A DNA stretch of 58,794 bases from Candidatus Omnitrophota bacterium (GCA_028716965.1 JAQUOV010000007.1:1-58794); one strand, 5' to 3'. Positions 27,515 through 35,849 are shown, counted from the first letter of the stretch. Numbers and translations: made by a program. The notes: a model not told the origin generated them from the sequence alone.

Positions 27515-28426
27515 ATGAACCTTAAGAAAATGCGCAAGGGCTTAAGCCGTTCTGCGGCTTGGCTCGGTTTAAATATATGTTCTTTGATAGTAAGGGTGAT
27601 CCCTCCCGGGTATCTTTATATTTTTGCCAGGGATATTGCCTCTTTGGCTTACGTATTTGCGGCAAAACATCGGAAGACCGCTTTGGAAAGTCTTGATATT
27701 GCCTTTGGCCGGCAGAAATCCCGGAGGGAAATTGAGCAGATAGCCAAAGATTGTTTTGTATATATGGCTAAAAGCGCGGTTGAACTAATGTTTTTCTTCG
27801 ATAAACCGCAGGTCCTAAAGTCAAAGGTAGATATGCAGGGGCTGGAAAACTTGGATAAGGCATTAACCCGCAAGCAGGGGGTGATCCTCGTAAGCGCGCA
27901 TTTCGGTAATTTCCCGCTTCTTTTGGGCCGTCTTGCCTTAAATGGATACAAGACATGCGGGATCATGCGTCCGATGCACGATGACAAGGTGGAAAAGATT
28001 TTTCTTGAAAAAAGAAAGAAGTATGGAGTGAAGACTATCTACAGTCAGCCGCGCAATGAATGCGTAAATAATACCATTTCTGCATTACGTAATAATGAAT
28101 TGGTTTTTATACCCATAGATCAGAATTTCGGTACCGGGGGGGTATTCGTAAGTTTTTTTGGCAGGCAGGCGGCAACTGCTACCGGGCCGGTAATCCTGGC
28201 GCAGCGGACCAAGGCAGCGCTTATCCCTTGTTTTATTCTCCGCCAGCCGGGCGACAGGCACAGAATAGTTTTTGAGCCGGAGATAGAATTAATAGAAGGC
28301 AAGGATTCCCATGATACCGTATTGATAAATATTCAGAGGCTTACGGATATAATTGAGAAGTACATCCGTAAATATCCGGCGGAGTGGGGCTGGATTCACC
28401 GCAGGTGGAAAAGTAAGCCCGGTTAA
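27515..28426 (+). CDS. LpxL/HtrB-family lipid A acyltransferase
   Basis: 303 residues, usual for LpxL/LpxM, which add secondary acyl chains to lipid A at the inner membrane. An amphipathic N-terminal segment (about 14-45) contains a basic AAKHRKTAL patch. The acyltransferase motif is VSAHFGNFPLLL at about 127-138. In most members this reads HxGNWE, and the acidic residue of HX4(D/E) is replaced here by Pro. The later motif VFIPIDQNFG and the VSFFGRQAATATGP loop are conserved. Supports an LPS-bearing outer membrane, together with the LptE-like gene. Confidence 0.85.
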   Translation: MNLKKMRKGLSRSAAWLGLNICSLIVRVIPPGYLYIFARDIASLAYVFAAKHRKTALESLDIAFGRQKSRREIEQIAKDCFVYMAKSAVELMFFFDKPQVLKSKVDMQGLENLDKALTRKQGVILVSAHFGNFPLLLGRLALNGYKTCGIMRPMHDDKVEKIFLEKRKKYGVKTIYSQPRNECVNNTISALRNNELVFIPIDQNFGTGGVFVSFFGRQAATATGPVILAQRTKAALIPCFILRQPGDRHRIVFEPEIELIEGKDSHDTVLINIQRLTDIIEKYIRKYPAEWGWIHRRWKSKPG

Positions 28427-28439
28427 AGGAGGTGCTTAA

Positions 28440-28643
28440 ATGGCAGGAGAAGAGAAAAAATGTTGCGATGCGAAGAGGAGTTTGTCTGTGTTTTTTAAGG
28501 TTATTTTAGGTCTTGCATTTTTAGTCTTGGGGGGCTTGGCGATTTTGAAATGGTGGAAGGCGCTTCTTTTAATCGTCAAAGGCTGTATCGGGTTGTTCCT
28601 GATCTTGGCCGGAGTAATTACCTTAGCCATAGCCAAGGAATAA
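28440..28643 (+). CDS. Small two-helix membrane protein, unknown function
   Basis: 67 residues: a short charged start with a vicinal Cys pair (EKKCCDAKR), then two hydrophobic segments at about 17-37 and 42-63. AGGAGG precedes the ATG, and the start is only 13 bases after the acyltransferase stop, so it is part of that operon. I do not recognise the family. The Cys pair just before the membrane could be a metal or redox site. Confidence 0.6.
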   Translation: MAGEEKKCCDAKRSLSVFFKVILGLAFLVLGGLAILKWWKALLLIVKGCIGLFLILAGVITLAIAKE

Positions 28644-28716
28644 AATATAAAGATGGAGCCGGCAGTATTTTTAAAAAGAAAATAGTGCCAAGTCCGTTAC
28701 CTTCATGGGGGAATAT

Positions 28717-29286
28717 ATGGAGTCGATTCTAAGCAGAGAAATTATTGTCAATAAGAGAATTTGCAGGTTTTTAGCAGTAGCGGTTTTTATAGCTTTAATT
28801 ACCTTCTCCGCCTTTGTGCGTATACCGTTGCCTTTTACTCCCGTGCCGCTTACGCTGCAGACATTCTTTGTCCTGCTTTCGGGCGCATTGTTAGGCAGAA
28901 AACTGGGTGTTTTAACACAGGCCGGATACCTGATCTTGGGGCTTACCGGCCTTCAGGTATTTACCGGTTTTGGCAGCGGTTCTCTTTATCTTCTGGGGCC
29001 TACCGGTGGCTATATCATTGGTTTCGTTTTAGCCTCTTTTTTCGCCGGAAGTTTATTCTCGGAGGAAAAATACAGCTACTGGGGCACGTTTTTGAGGTTT
29101 TTGTGCGCAGATTTTATCATTCTGCTTAGCGGGATGTTCTGGCTTAAGCTTTCCCTGTCCTGCACAATTAGCCAGGCATTTCTGCTCGGCTTTTTGCCTT
29201 TTGTGCCGGGCAACCTGTTAAAGATCATATTTGCAACAGCTGTTTTTAATAAAGTACATTCGCGTATCAAGTTGTCTATTTATTAA
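28717..29286 (+). CDS. bioY: BioY biotin transporter substrate-binding subunit
   Basis: 189 residues with six membrane helices, the S component of ECF-type biotin uptake. Signatures are FVRIPLPFTPVPLTLQTFFVLLSGALLG near the start, LTQAGYLILGLTGLQVF and LLGPTGGYIIGF. ATG 28717 is preferred because GGGGGAA lies just upstream; an in-frame ATG at 28705 is possible. No ECF ATPase or T component is nearby, so it either acts alone or uses shared EcfAT. A BirA with an HTH domain at 55355 suggests biotin-responsive control, but I see no BirA operator here. Confidence 0.9.
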   Translation: MESILSREIIVNKRICRFLAVAVFIALITFSAFVRIPLPFTPVPLTLQTFFVLLSGALLGRKLGVLTQAGYLILGLTGLQVFTGFGSGSLYLLGPTGGYIIGFVLASFFAGSLFSEEKYSYWGTFLRFLCADFIILLSGMFWLKLSLSCTISQAFLLGFLPFVPGNLLKIIFATAVFNKVHSRIKLSIY

Positions 29287-29318
29287 CCAGCAGACCGCAA
29301 GAAACTTGCCTTAAATTA

Positions 29319-30710
29319 ATGAGAAGCTTAGCTCTTAAGCTTTGCTCTTTGCTTTCACTTTCCTTATGCCTTGGGTTTTTCGCCAAGTCTGCCGGAATGA
29401 ACGCGCATCAGGCCCTTTCCATAAGCATATTCTCCGCCTCCATCCTCGGGACCCTTTTCTTTTGGGACTTTCGCCTCAGTTTCGCTTTTATCGGCACATC
29501 CGTATTGCTGATGACCAAGACAATCGACCTGGAGCATGTCATCGAATTCTCTTCGCTTGAGGTAATCCTTTTTCTGGTAGGGATGATGGTAATTATCGGG
29601 TTGCTTAAGGATTCCGGAGCCTTTGCCTGGATTGTCAGCATTATTTTGCGTATCCCAAAACTAACCGGAAAGAACTTTGCCCTGATTATTGGGATCATCT
29701 CCGCATTACTTGCCTGTGCTATTGACGAGGTAACTTCAATTATCTTTATGGTTGTTGCGGTTCTTGAGATCTGTGATTATTTTGAAGTTAACCCTGTACC
29801 GTTTGTCATAATCTCGGTCTTAGCTACGAATATAGGTTCTTCCGCTACTGTATTAGGCAACCCTATAGGCATACTTATCGCTTCCAAATCAGGCTTAAGC
29901 TTTGAGGATTTTATTGTCAAGGCCTTTCCTTTGGCATTACTTTGCCTTCTGGTTACCATTTTTATTATTCTCTTCTGGTATCGGAAACCGATCAAGCTGC
30001 TCGATGAACAAATACAAAGGCTTGGGGCTAACGATATATTAATCAGGCTGATCTCCGTTCCCCCTGATAGGAATCTCAAGATGAATTTGGGGATATTCGC
30101 AGTGATGCTGCTTTTTATATCACTGCACCGCCGTATAGAAATGGCCTGGGATTTGCCTGCGAACACCGTCTTGTTGGTTGTGCCGCTTATCGCCAGCGGC
30201 CTGGTAATGATCTGGAAGCATAACAAAGCCAGGAAGTACATTGAAAAAGACGTAGAATGGTGGACGCTGCTTTTTTTCTTGCTTTTATTCGTCCAGGCCG
30301 GGACATTAAAATATACCGGCGCAACCGTCTTTATCGCCAAGCATATGCTTGCGGCATGCGGCAACAGCCTGGACCTTTTGATCTCCTCCGTACTCTGGAT
30401 AAGCGCCATAGGCTCAAGTGTTTTGGATAACGTAGTCTTAGTGGCAGCTTTTATTCCTGTGGTGCAGGGGTTCCAGGTTTTGAATATAAACCTGCAGCCG
30501 TTATGGTGGGCCTTGCTTTTCGGCGGTTGCCTGGGCGGCAATATAACGCTTATCGGCTCTACGGCCAATATCGTAGCCATAGGTATTGTTGAGAAAGAGA
30601 AGCGTATCAGAATAACCTTTCTCAATTGGTTTTGGGTGGGTTTAAGCGTAGGTTTGATTACTACGTTTATTGTGATGATCGCCCTGGTTTTTCTGCCATT
30701 TTATAGATAA
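29319..30710 (+). CDS. SLC13/ArsB-NhaD superfamily permease
   Basis: 463 residues with 11-12 predicted membrane helices. Two inverted-repeat halves each carry the superfamily hairpin signature: ACAIDEVTSIIFMVVAV with NIGSSATVLGNPIGIL, and SSVLDNVVLVAAF with CLGGNITLIGSTANIV. This pattern belongs to the ion transporter superfamily (ArsB, NhaD, CitM, SLC13). The substrate could be arsenite, Na+/H+ or a dicarboxylate. A second, diverged member of the superfamily lies at 43172. No ribosome site is obvious; it begins 32 bases after bioY. Confidence 0.85.
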   Translation: MRSLALKLCSLLSLSLCLGFFAKSAGMNAHQALSISIFSASILGTLFFWDFRLSFAFIGTSVLLMTKTIDLEHVIEFSSLEVILFLVGMMVIIGLLKDSGAFAWIVSIILRIPKLTGKNFALIIGIISALLACAIDEVTSIIFMVVAVLEICDYFEVNPVPFVIISVLATNIGSSATVLGNPIGILIASKSGLSFEDFIVKAFPLALLCLLVTIFIILFWYRKPIKLLDEQIQRLGANDILIRLISVPPDRNLKMNLGIFAVMLLFISLHRRIEMAWDLPANTVLLVVPLIASGLVMIWKHNKARKYIEKDVEWWTLLFFLLLFVQAGTLKYTGATVFIAKHMLAACGNSLDLLISSVLWISAIGSSVLDNVVLVAAFIPVVQGFQVLNINLQPLWWALLFGGCLGGNITLIGSTANIVAIGIVEKEKRIRITFLNWFWVGLSVGLITTFIVMIALVFLPFYR

Positions 30711-30711
30711 C

Positions 30712-30740
30712 TTGACAAATTGAGAAATATGTGTTATTTT
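30712..30740 (+). promoter_or_regulatory. Promoter of the exported acidic protein gene
   Basis: TTGACA (30712-30717), 17 bases, TATTTT (30735-30740). The leader is about 16 bases and contains AAGGAGGGGG before the ATG at 30763, so this unit is normally led, unlike many others in the window. Confidence 0.65.
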
Positions 30741-30762
30741 AACCCTAATAAGGAGGGGGAAG

Positions 30763-31302
30763 ATGGGTTCAAAGAAGATTATAGCTGTATTTTCCGCTTT
30801 AATAGTGGCAACTACGCTTATCGCTTTTGCTGCCGAAGAAGCTACGGTTGGCACTGAAACTCCTGTTGCCGGCACTACGGATTCCGCAGCATCCGTTTCT
30901 GCTCCAGAGGATACTTTGCAGAATGAAAATGATATGCAGTGGACATGGGGAGAGGTGGTTAATTTGGACGGCACAGGTAAAACAATCACCTTGAAATACC
31001 TTGATTATGAAACAGACCAGGAAAAGGATATTACCTTAGCCGTTGACGAAAAGACCGCCTTCGAAAATATTAAAGGCTTTGACGAAATAAAGGTTAAAGA
31101 TACCCTGAGTATAGATTATACGGTTGGCGTAGATGGCAAGAATATTGCCAGGAATATCAGCCTTGAAAGCCCGGATTCTTCTGCCGCCGCTCCTGCGCAG
31201 GCTGTTGAAAACAGCAATGCTTCGCAGCCGGCAGCTAAGGTAGAGACAACTACTGAAACAGGTACTGCGGCAGGCACGACATCAGAGCCGGTTAGCCAAT
31301 AA
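30763..31302 (+). CDS. Exported protein of unknown function
   Basis: 179 residues with a Sec signal peptide (about 1-24, cleavage after AFA). A low-complexity Thr/Ala/Ser-rich stretch is followed by a folded core of about 75 residues (WTWGEVVNLDGTGKTITLKY to ISLESP) with an alternating beta pattern, and then another Ala/Thr/Ser-rich tail. The core resembles small OB- or SH3-like beta barrels, but I cannot assign a family. Flexible flanks suggest a periplasmic or surface protein. Confidence 0.65.
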   Translation: MGSKKIIAVFSALIVATTLIAFAAEEATVGTETPVAGTTDSAASVSAPEDTLQNENDMQWTWGEVVNLDGTGKTITLKYLDYETDQEKDITLAVDEKTAFENIKGFDEIKVKDTLSIDYTVGVDGKNIARNISLESPDSSAAAPAQAVENSNASQPAAKVETTTETGTAAGTTSEPVSQ

Positions 31303-31480
31303 TATTCGACATAGTTATAAAAGAACCAGATAACCTTTGTTTAGGCATCCCGAAAATATCTTTGAGTCCTTCGGCATAAGCCAGGGATAAATTCCGGCAA
31401 TAATTTTGCTTCACCGCGTGTCCGTAAGTTATATGTTCATTCAATAGGCAGGGATTCCAGACCCTGCCTATGTTTTCATT
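31303..31480. other. Intergenic region with terminator-like hairpin
   Basis: ATAGGCAGGG (31444-31453) pairs perfectly with CCCTGCCTAT (31462-31471) and is followed by GTTTTC, resembling a short intrinsic terminator. It lies only 10 bases before the next ATG, so it could instead control that gene. A minus-strand frame of 64 codons runs through this interval but has no recognisable product. Confidence 0.55.
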
Positions 31481-32134
31481 ATGCATAATATTAAATTGAT
31501 TATTTTTGATTTAGACGGCACTTTAATAGATGCTTATGCGGCCATCTGCAGCAGCTTTAATTACGTAATGCGAAAACTGAAATTGAAGCCAAAAACCCCC
31601 AGGGTTATCCGTCGCCTTGTAGGCTGGGGGGATGCTAACCTGCTTAAGCCGCATGTAGCTGAAGATGATTTGAAGAGGGCTTTGCGCCTGTACCGCAGCC
31701 ACCACAAGCTTAGTTTGCTTAAACAGTCGCAGCTTTACCCGTATTCCATGCTGCTTTTACGGCGGCTTAAATCCCGGGGATACAAATTGGCAGTGGCCAG
31801 CAACCGGCCAAGCAGGTTTTCTTTTATCCTATTGAAGCACTTGCGCATAATGCATTTTTTTGATTATGTGCTTTGCGCCGATGAATTAAAACACGGTAAG
31901 CCCGACCCCGAGATATTAAACAAGATAATCAGGAAGTTTGCCCTGAGGAAATCGCAGGTTTTATACGTGGGGGATATGGCTATTGATGCGCAAGCTGGCA
32001 AGCGGGCAAAGGTCAGGACAATAATCGTGACCAGCGGTTCAAGCGCTATCTCTGAAATCAAAAAAGAGCGCCCATTTAAGATAATCTCCGGAGTCAGGCA
32101 GCTTGCGGGGGTGCTCAGGGTTGGGGATAATTAG
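31481..32134 (+). CDS. HAD-superfamily phosphatase, phosphoglycolate phosphatase-like
   Basis: 217 residues. HAD motif I is IFDLDGTLID (nucleophile and acid/base Asp near residues 9-11), with an alpha-helical C1 cap next, motif II VASNRPS, motif III Lys in KHGKPDPEIL, and motif IV VGDMAIDAQAGKRA. The pattern fits the Gph/PGPase group acting on small phosphorylated metabolites; the substrate is not predictable. The start is close to the hairpin at 31444-31471 and has no clear ribosome site. Confidence 0.85.
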   Translation: MHNIKLIIFDLDGTLIDAYAAICSSFNYVMRKLKLKPKTPRVIRRLVGWGDANLLKPHVAEDDLKRALRLYRSHHKLSLLKQSQLYPYSMLLLRRLKSRGYKLAVASNRPSRFSFILLKHLRIMHFFDYVLCADELKHGKPDPEILNKIIRKFALRKSQVLYVGDMAIDAQAGKRAKVRTIIVTSGSSAISEIKKERPFKIISGVRQLAGVLRVGDN

Positions 32135-32141
32135 GTTTCCC

Positions 32142-32170
32142 TTGACAGTCGGATTAATTGGTAATATATT
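32142..32170 (+). promoter_or_regulatory. Promoter of the CsgG-like lipoprotein gene, near-leaderless
   Basis: TTGACA (32142-32147), 17 bases, TATATT (32165-32170), then 10 bases to the ATG at 32181. A longer in-frame start at 32103 lies upstream of this promoter and would spoil the signal peptide, which confirms 32181. Confidence 0.75.
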
Positions 32171-32180
32171 AAAAACAAGC

Positions 32181-32822
32181 ATGAAAAACGGCTTTAAATC
32201 TTTTGGTTGTTTGGTTTTATCTTTGTCCATCGCAGGGTGCCTATCAGCAAAGCATCCTGCAGGCATCAAGTATCCGCAAGGCGAGCCTTTTGAGGGCTAT
32301 TCCGGGCTTAAAGCCAAAATAGCGGTCAGTGATTTTGAGTTAAAAACCTCAGGTATCAATGCGGATGTCGGCCAGTCTATAAAAGAATATTTTATCGCTA
32401 TTTTGAATAGCACCAAACGTTTCATAATCGTTGCTCCGTCGGAAGCGGATCTGATTATCAGCGTGGGGATTATAGAGTTTGTCTCGGAGAATTCGGGAGG
32501 TAAATCCGGGATAGCCGGAGGCGGAAGCGCTGCCAGCAGTTTTATGGGTGGTTTATTAGGTACCCCCTTGAATAAAGCAACCATGCAGTTGAACCTGCGT
32601 ATTGTTGAACGTGCCACGTCAAATGTAATAAGCAGCCGGGATATCCAAAGCCAGGCAGTGGAGAACCCTAAGAATAAAATAGTTACTCCCAACGACAGGG
32701 CTTTTAAGGCAGGGTTAAGCGAGTATGCCGACACGCCTATAGGCAAAGTCATCTATGAATGCCTGCTTGAAGCAGCGCGATATACAGCATTAAATGTACC
32801 GTCAACTTATTACAAAAATTAG
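32181..32822 (+). CDS. CsgG-like outer-membrane lipoprotein
   Basis: 213 residues with a lipoprotein signal ending SIAGC (Cys20). The following part (LKAKIAVSDFELKT, then VGQSIKEYFIAILNSTKRFIIVAPSEADLII) has the order of CsgG/FlgO-type proteins: a strand with xIAVxxF, a helix, and a strand with RFxVV. A Gly/Ser-rich segment (GGKSGIAGGGSAASSFMGG) sits where CsgG forms its membrane hairpin. It might form an outer-membrane pore or a periplasmic assembly factor. No curli genes are nearby, so the cargo is unknown. Confidence 0.6.
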   Translation: MKNGFKSFGCLVLSLSIAGCLSAKHPAGIKYPQGEPFEGYSGLKAKIAVSDFELKTSGINADVGQSIKEYFIAILNSTKRFIIVAPSEADLIISVGIIEFVSENSGGKSGIAGGGSAASSFMGGLLGTPLNKATMQLNLRIVERATSNVISSRDIQSQAVENPKNKIVTPNDRAFKAGLSEYADTPIGKVIYECLLEAARYTALNVPSTYYKN

Positions 32823-32824
32823 AT

Positions 32825-32905
32825 ATGGGAAAAAGAAAGCGTAGAGGAAAACTTAACTGGCGTTCTAAAAAAGCCAATAAAGGCAGAAAACCCTGTTTAG
32901 GATAG
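32825..32905 (+). CDS. Very small, highly basic protein
   Basis: 26 codons from an ATG two bases after the lipoprotein stop. Thirteen of 26 residues are Lys or Arg, starting MGKRKRRGKLNWRSKKAN and ending in KPCLG. There is no obvious ribosome site, so it would rely on coupling. The composition and the conserved-looking Trp and Cys resemble small ribosome-associated or RNA-binding peptides, but I know no family for certain. It fills nearly all of the gap before the ZIP gene. Confidence 0.45.
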   Translation: MGKRKRRGKLNWRSKKANKGRKPCLG

Positions 32906-32915
32906 TTACCTATAT

Positions 32916-33659
32916 ATGGTTTTATTCTGGATCCTGGCCAGCACAGCGTTAGTCAGCCTTATATCCTTGGTGGGTATTTTTACCCTTTCCATTAAAGAGG
33001 ATCTTTTGCATAAGATCCTCTTTTGCCTTATTGGTTTCTCCGCAGGCGCGCTCATCGGCGGCGCTTTTCTGCATATACTTCCGGAATGCCTGGAAACCAA
33101 TAAAAGCAGCGTGGTATTTTCCTACCTTATAGTCGGTATCATAATCTTCTTCCTCATGGAAAGATATTTACATTGGCGGCATTGCCATGAGGAGGGCGCC
33201 TGTAAGATACATGCCTTCACTTACCTGAACCTGGTGGGGGACGGGTTTCATAATTTTATTGACGGCATGGTGATTGCCGCCAGCTTCATAGTTTCTTTGA
33301 AGTTAGGCCTGGTTACTACTTTAGCAATTATATTACATGAAATTCCCCAGGAGTTAGGGGATTTTGCCGTTTTGGTGTACGGGGGGTTTACCAAGCGGAA
33401 GGCCCTGTTATTTAATTTTGCCTCGGCACTGATGGCGGTGCTGGGAGCAGTAATCGGCTATTTCATAACCGACCTTATCGCTAATTTTTCCAATTTCATC
33501 CTGCCGTTTACTGCCGGAGGTTTTATCTATATTGCCACCAGCGATCTCATACCGGAGTTACATAAAGAAAATGACCTTAAGCGTTCAACCGCCGCTTTTT
33601 TTGCCTTCTTGCTGGGGATAATATTCATGGCATTAGCAAAGAGTTTCTTGCCAGAGTAG
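32916..33659 (+). CDS. ZIP-family divalent metal transporter
   Basis: 247 residues with about eight membrane helices. Helix IV carries HNFIDGMVIAA and helix V HEIPQELGDFAV, the paired metal-binding motifs of ZIP (ZupT) importers of Zn, Fe or Mn. A His/Cys-containing loop (HWRHCHEEGACKIH, about 85-98) sits between helices III and IV, where ZIP proteins often carry metal-sensing residues. It starts 10 bases after the small basic ORF; no ribosome site is clear. Confidence 0.92.
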   Translation: MVLFWILASTALVSLISLVGIFTLSIKEDLLHKILFCLIGFSAGALIGGAFLHILPECLETNKSSVVFSYLIVGIIIFFLMERYLHWRHCHEEGACKIHAFTYLNLVGDGFHNFIDGMVIAASFIVSLKLGLVTTLAIILHEIPQELGDFAVLVYGGFTKRKALLFNFASALMAVLGAVIGYFITDLIANFSNFILPFTAGGFIYIATSDLIPELHKENDLKRSTAAFFAFLLGIIFMALAKSFLPE

Positions 33660-33741
33660 AAAAGCCATTTAGATTATACTTTCGCGGTAAAACCGCTCAA
33701 GTGTTTCGCCCGGAGTTTCATCCGAAGGGTTCAATTCCAAT
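33660..33741. other. Leader with two small hairpins before the PP-loop gene
   Basis: A TATACT (33676-33681) lies next to GCGGT-aaa-ACCGC, and CGGA-gtttca-TCCG follows further on. No -35 box or terminator tail is evident. The T-loop-like GGTTCAATTCC near 33729 is not part of a complete tRNA. Confidence 0.3.
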
Positions 33742-34722
33742 ATGAAAATAAAAGCACTGGCATTGATTTCAGGAGGCCTGGATAGTTTGCTGGCCGCCAA
33801 ACTTATAAAAGATCAGGGTATTGAGGTTATCGGAGTGCACTTTAAGATACCCTTCTGCAAGCTGGATATTAAAAAGAGCTTTCCCGATATAGGGATAGAA
33901 TTACTGGAGGTGGATTTGGGTGATGATTTTCTTCCTCTTATAAAGAATCCCCGCTATGGCTTTGGCGCTAATATGAACCCTTGTATTGACTGTAAGATCC
34001 TCATGTTTGCTAAAGCCGGGGAGTTATTGCCGGAATTAAAAGCGCATTTTATTGTCAGCGGCGAGGTGTTAGGCCAGAGGCCGATGTCTCAGAATAAGCA
34101 GGCTTTGAAGCTGATTGAGCAAAGAAGCGGGCTAGGCGATTTATTGTTGCGCCCTTTGTCCGCCCAGTTTTTCAGCCCCAGCTTAGCGGAAAGGGAAGGC
34201 TGGGTTAAGCGGGAGAAGATGCTTAATTTTAACGGCCGCCTGCGTACTCCGCAGATGCAGTTGGCAGAAGGATTAGGTATAAGCAGATATGCAAATCCCT
34301 CCGGAGGTTGTTTGTTGACCGATCCGTGTTTTTCTAAAAGACTGGAGGATTTGCTTCGGCATGAAGAATTAAGCCTGGATAACCTTGAGCTTTTGAAGGT
34401 AGGCAGACATTTCCGCATAGAGAAAAGATCCAGGCTGGTTGTGGGCAGGGATGAAGGAGAGAACAGCCTGCTTACGCAGTTAGCCATGCCGGGAGATTAC
34501 CTGTTTTTGCCGCCAAAGGATTTAGCCGGGCCTACTTCTTTAGCCAGGGGCATGATGACCCAGGACCTTGTCTATCTATCTTCGCAAATAACCTCTGCAT
34601 ATTCCGATACTATTGGTTTGAAAAAGATAAAGGTCTCTTGCCGGCATATGCCTGGAACTAAAGATAATGCCTATGAAGTCGCCTGTCTGCCAAAAAGCAG
34701 GTTTGCGCATTTATTGATATGA
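33742..34722 (+). CDS. PP-loop ATP pyrophosphatase, ThiI/MnmA-like
   Basis: 326 residues. An N-terminal PP-loop SGGLDS (10-15) adenylates the target. Cys residues follow in MNPCIDCKILMF (about 78-88), as in tRNA thiolation enzymes. SGEVLGQRPMSQNKQAL and ANPSGGCLLTDP are typical of bacterial ThiI-like proteins lacking the THUMP and rhodanese domains. The C-terminal part (RLVVGRDEGEN onward) resembles the NFACT-R/DUF814 module. Probably a tRNA or small-molecule sulfurtransferase; the substrate is not determined. It is coupled to the radical SAM gene by a 4-base overlap. Confidence 0.75.
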   Translation: MKIKALALISGGLDSLLAAKLIKDQGIEVIGVHFKIPFCKLDIKKSFPDIGIELLEVDLGDDFLPLIKNPRYGFGANMNPCIDCKILMFAKAGELLPELKAHFIVSGEVLGQRPMSQNKQALKLIEQRSGLGDLLLRPLSAQFFSPSLAEREGWVKREKMLNFNGRLRTPQMQLAEGLGISRYANPSGGCLLTDPCFSKRLEDLLRHEELSLDNLELLKVGRHFRIEKRSRLVVGRDEGENSLLTQLAMPGDYLFLPPKDLAGPTSLARGMMTQDLVYLSSQITSAYSDTIGLKKIKVSCRHMPGTKDNAYEVACLPKSRFAHLLI

Positions 34723-35729
34723 AAGAAGCTTTGCTTTATACGCAATCGGAATCCGGAAAAGTACGCTGTCAGCTTTGCGCGCACGGTTGCATAATCCGGG
34801 AGGGAAAATTTGGATTTTGCGGCGTCCGGCAGAATATCAAAGGGACTTTATATACCCATAACTATGCCAAGTTGGTTGCCGCTAACGTTGATCCGGTTGA
34901 AAAGAAGCCGTTGTATCATTTTCTCCCCGGGACCCTTGCTTTTTCTATTGCCGGTGCAGGGTGCAATTTCCGTTGCGGGTTTTGTCAGAATTGGCAGATA
35001 TCCCAGTTTGACCCTCTTTCCCCGCAGCCGGCAGATGATCTTAGCGCCAAAGAAGTTGTCAGTTTAGCTCTGCAGAATAACTGTAAAAGCATAGCTTATA
35101 CCTACACCGAACCGACGGTTTACCTGGAGTTCGCCCTGGATACGGCCAGGTTGGCCAAAGAAGCGGGTTTATATAATATATTTGTAAGCAATGGCTATAT
35201 GTCTCAGCAGGCCATGGATTTGCTGAAACCCCATATTGATGCCGCCAATATTGATTTGAAATTCTTTAAAGACAGCTCTTATTTAAGGATCTGCGCTGCC
35301 CATCTTAAACCCGTACTTGATTCAATCTTAAGATTAAAGGATGCCGCGATTTGGGTTGAGGTTACTACCTTGGTCATCCCCGGAGAAAATGACTCCCCGG
35401 ATGAGCTTTCCGGGCTTTCCGGGTTTATTGCCGGAGTGGATAGGGACATTCCATGGCATATCTCCCGCTTCCACGCGGATTATAAATTTGATTCTTATCA
35501 GGATACCCCTGAAGATACCCTTAAGATGGCCAGCGACATAGGTAACGCTGCCGGATTACGTTATATTTACGCCGGTAATGTCAGTTCCTGGGGGCAGGAT
35601 ACCTTCTGCCCCGTATGCAGAAAAGCGCTTGTCGAAAGAGAAGGTTTTAGGGTTAATAAAATCAATATAGAGGAAAACAGGTGTATTTTCTGCCGGGCAG
35701 ATATAGCCGGATTATTTAATCCCCCCTAA
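34719..35729 (+). CDS. amrS: AmmeMemoRadiSam-system radical SAM enzyme (AmrS-like)
   Basis: 336 residues. The radical SAM triad is C82xxxC86xxC89 in GAGCNFRCGFCQNW. It is preceded by an N-terminal Cys cluster (CQLCAHGC and FGFCGVRQN) and followed by two C-terminal CxxC pairs (FCPVC, CIFC), as in AmrS and related PflA-like enzymes. HFLPGTLAFSIAG and AYTYTEPTVYLEFA are further family hallmarks. The usual partners AmmeCR1 and Memo are not in this window. The function of the system is still poorly known. Confidence 0.88.
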   Translation: MKEALLYTQSESGKVRCQLCAHGCIIREGKFGFCGVRQNIKGTLYTHNYAKLVAANVDPVEKKPLYHFLPGTLAFSIAGAGCNFRCGFCQNWQISQFDPLSPQPADDLSAKEVVSLALQNNCKSIAYTYTEPTVYLEFALDTARLAKEAGLYNIFVSNGYMSQQAMDLLKPHIDAANIDLKFFKDSSYLRICAAHLKPVLDSILRLKDAAIWVEVTTLVIPGENDSPDELSGLSGFIAGVDRDIPWHISRFHADYKFDSYQDTPEDTLKMASDIGNAAGLRYIYAGNVSSWGQDTFCPVCRKALVEREGFRVNKINIEENRCIFCRADIAGLFNPP

Positions 35730-35849
35730 AATTAATCCGGGTCCGGTTTTTTATTTTAAGCGGGATCTCTTTGGCGTCTTTTCGTTTTTAGCCCCGGTTT
35801 TAGTGCTACTTTTAGCCTGGTATTGGTGCCTGACCCTGAAAAATGTGTA
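35730..35849. other. Intergenic spacer with T-rich stretch
   Basis: A weak hairpin CCGG/CCGG and TTTTTTATTTT just after amrS (35746-35757) may terminate that unit. GGTGCCTGACCC near 35826 resembles a half-site of REP-type palindromes but has no partner. No gene is supported. Confidence 0.35.

Noticed and set aside
29777..30625. Minus-strand frame of 282 codons inside the permease gene
   Set aside because: Antisense shadow; the plus strand has paired membrane motifs of a known superfamily.
31292..31486. Minus-strand frame of 64 codons in the gap before the HAD gene
   Set aside because: No ribosome site, no recognisable domain, and it runs through a terminator-like hairpin. The composition looks like chance.
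32103..32180. Upstream start for the CsgG-like lipoprotein
   Set aside because: It lies before the promoter, overlaps the HAD gene, and would bury the lipoprotein signal.
33720..33745. T-loop-like GGTTCAATTCC suggesting a tRNA
   Set aside because: No acceptor, D or anticodon stems can be built around it, and the PP-loop gene starts within it.
35820..35845. GGTGCCTGACCC as a REP or insertion-sequence end
   Set aside because: Only one half-site is present, with no inverted partner or transposase gene in the window.
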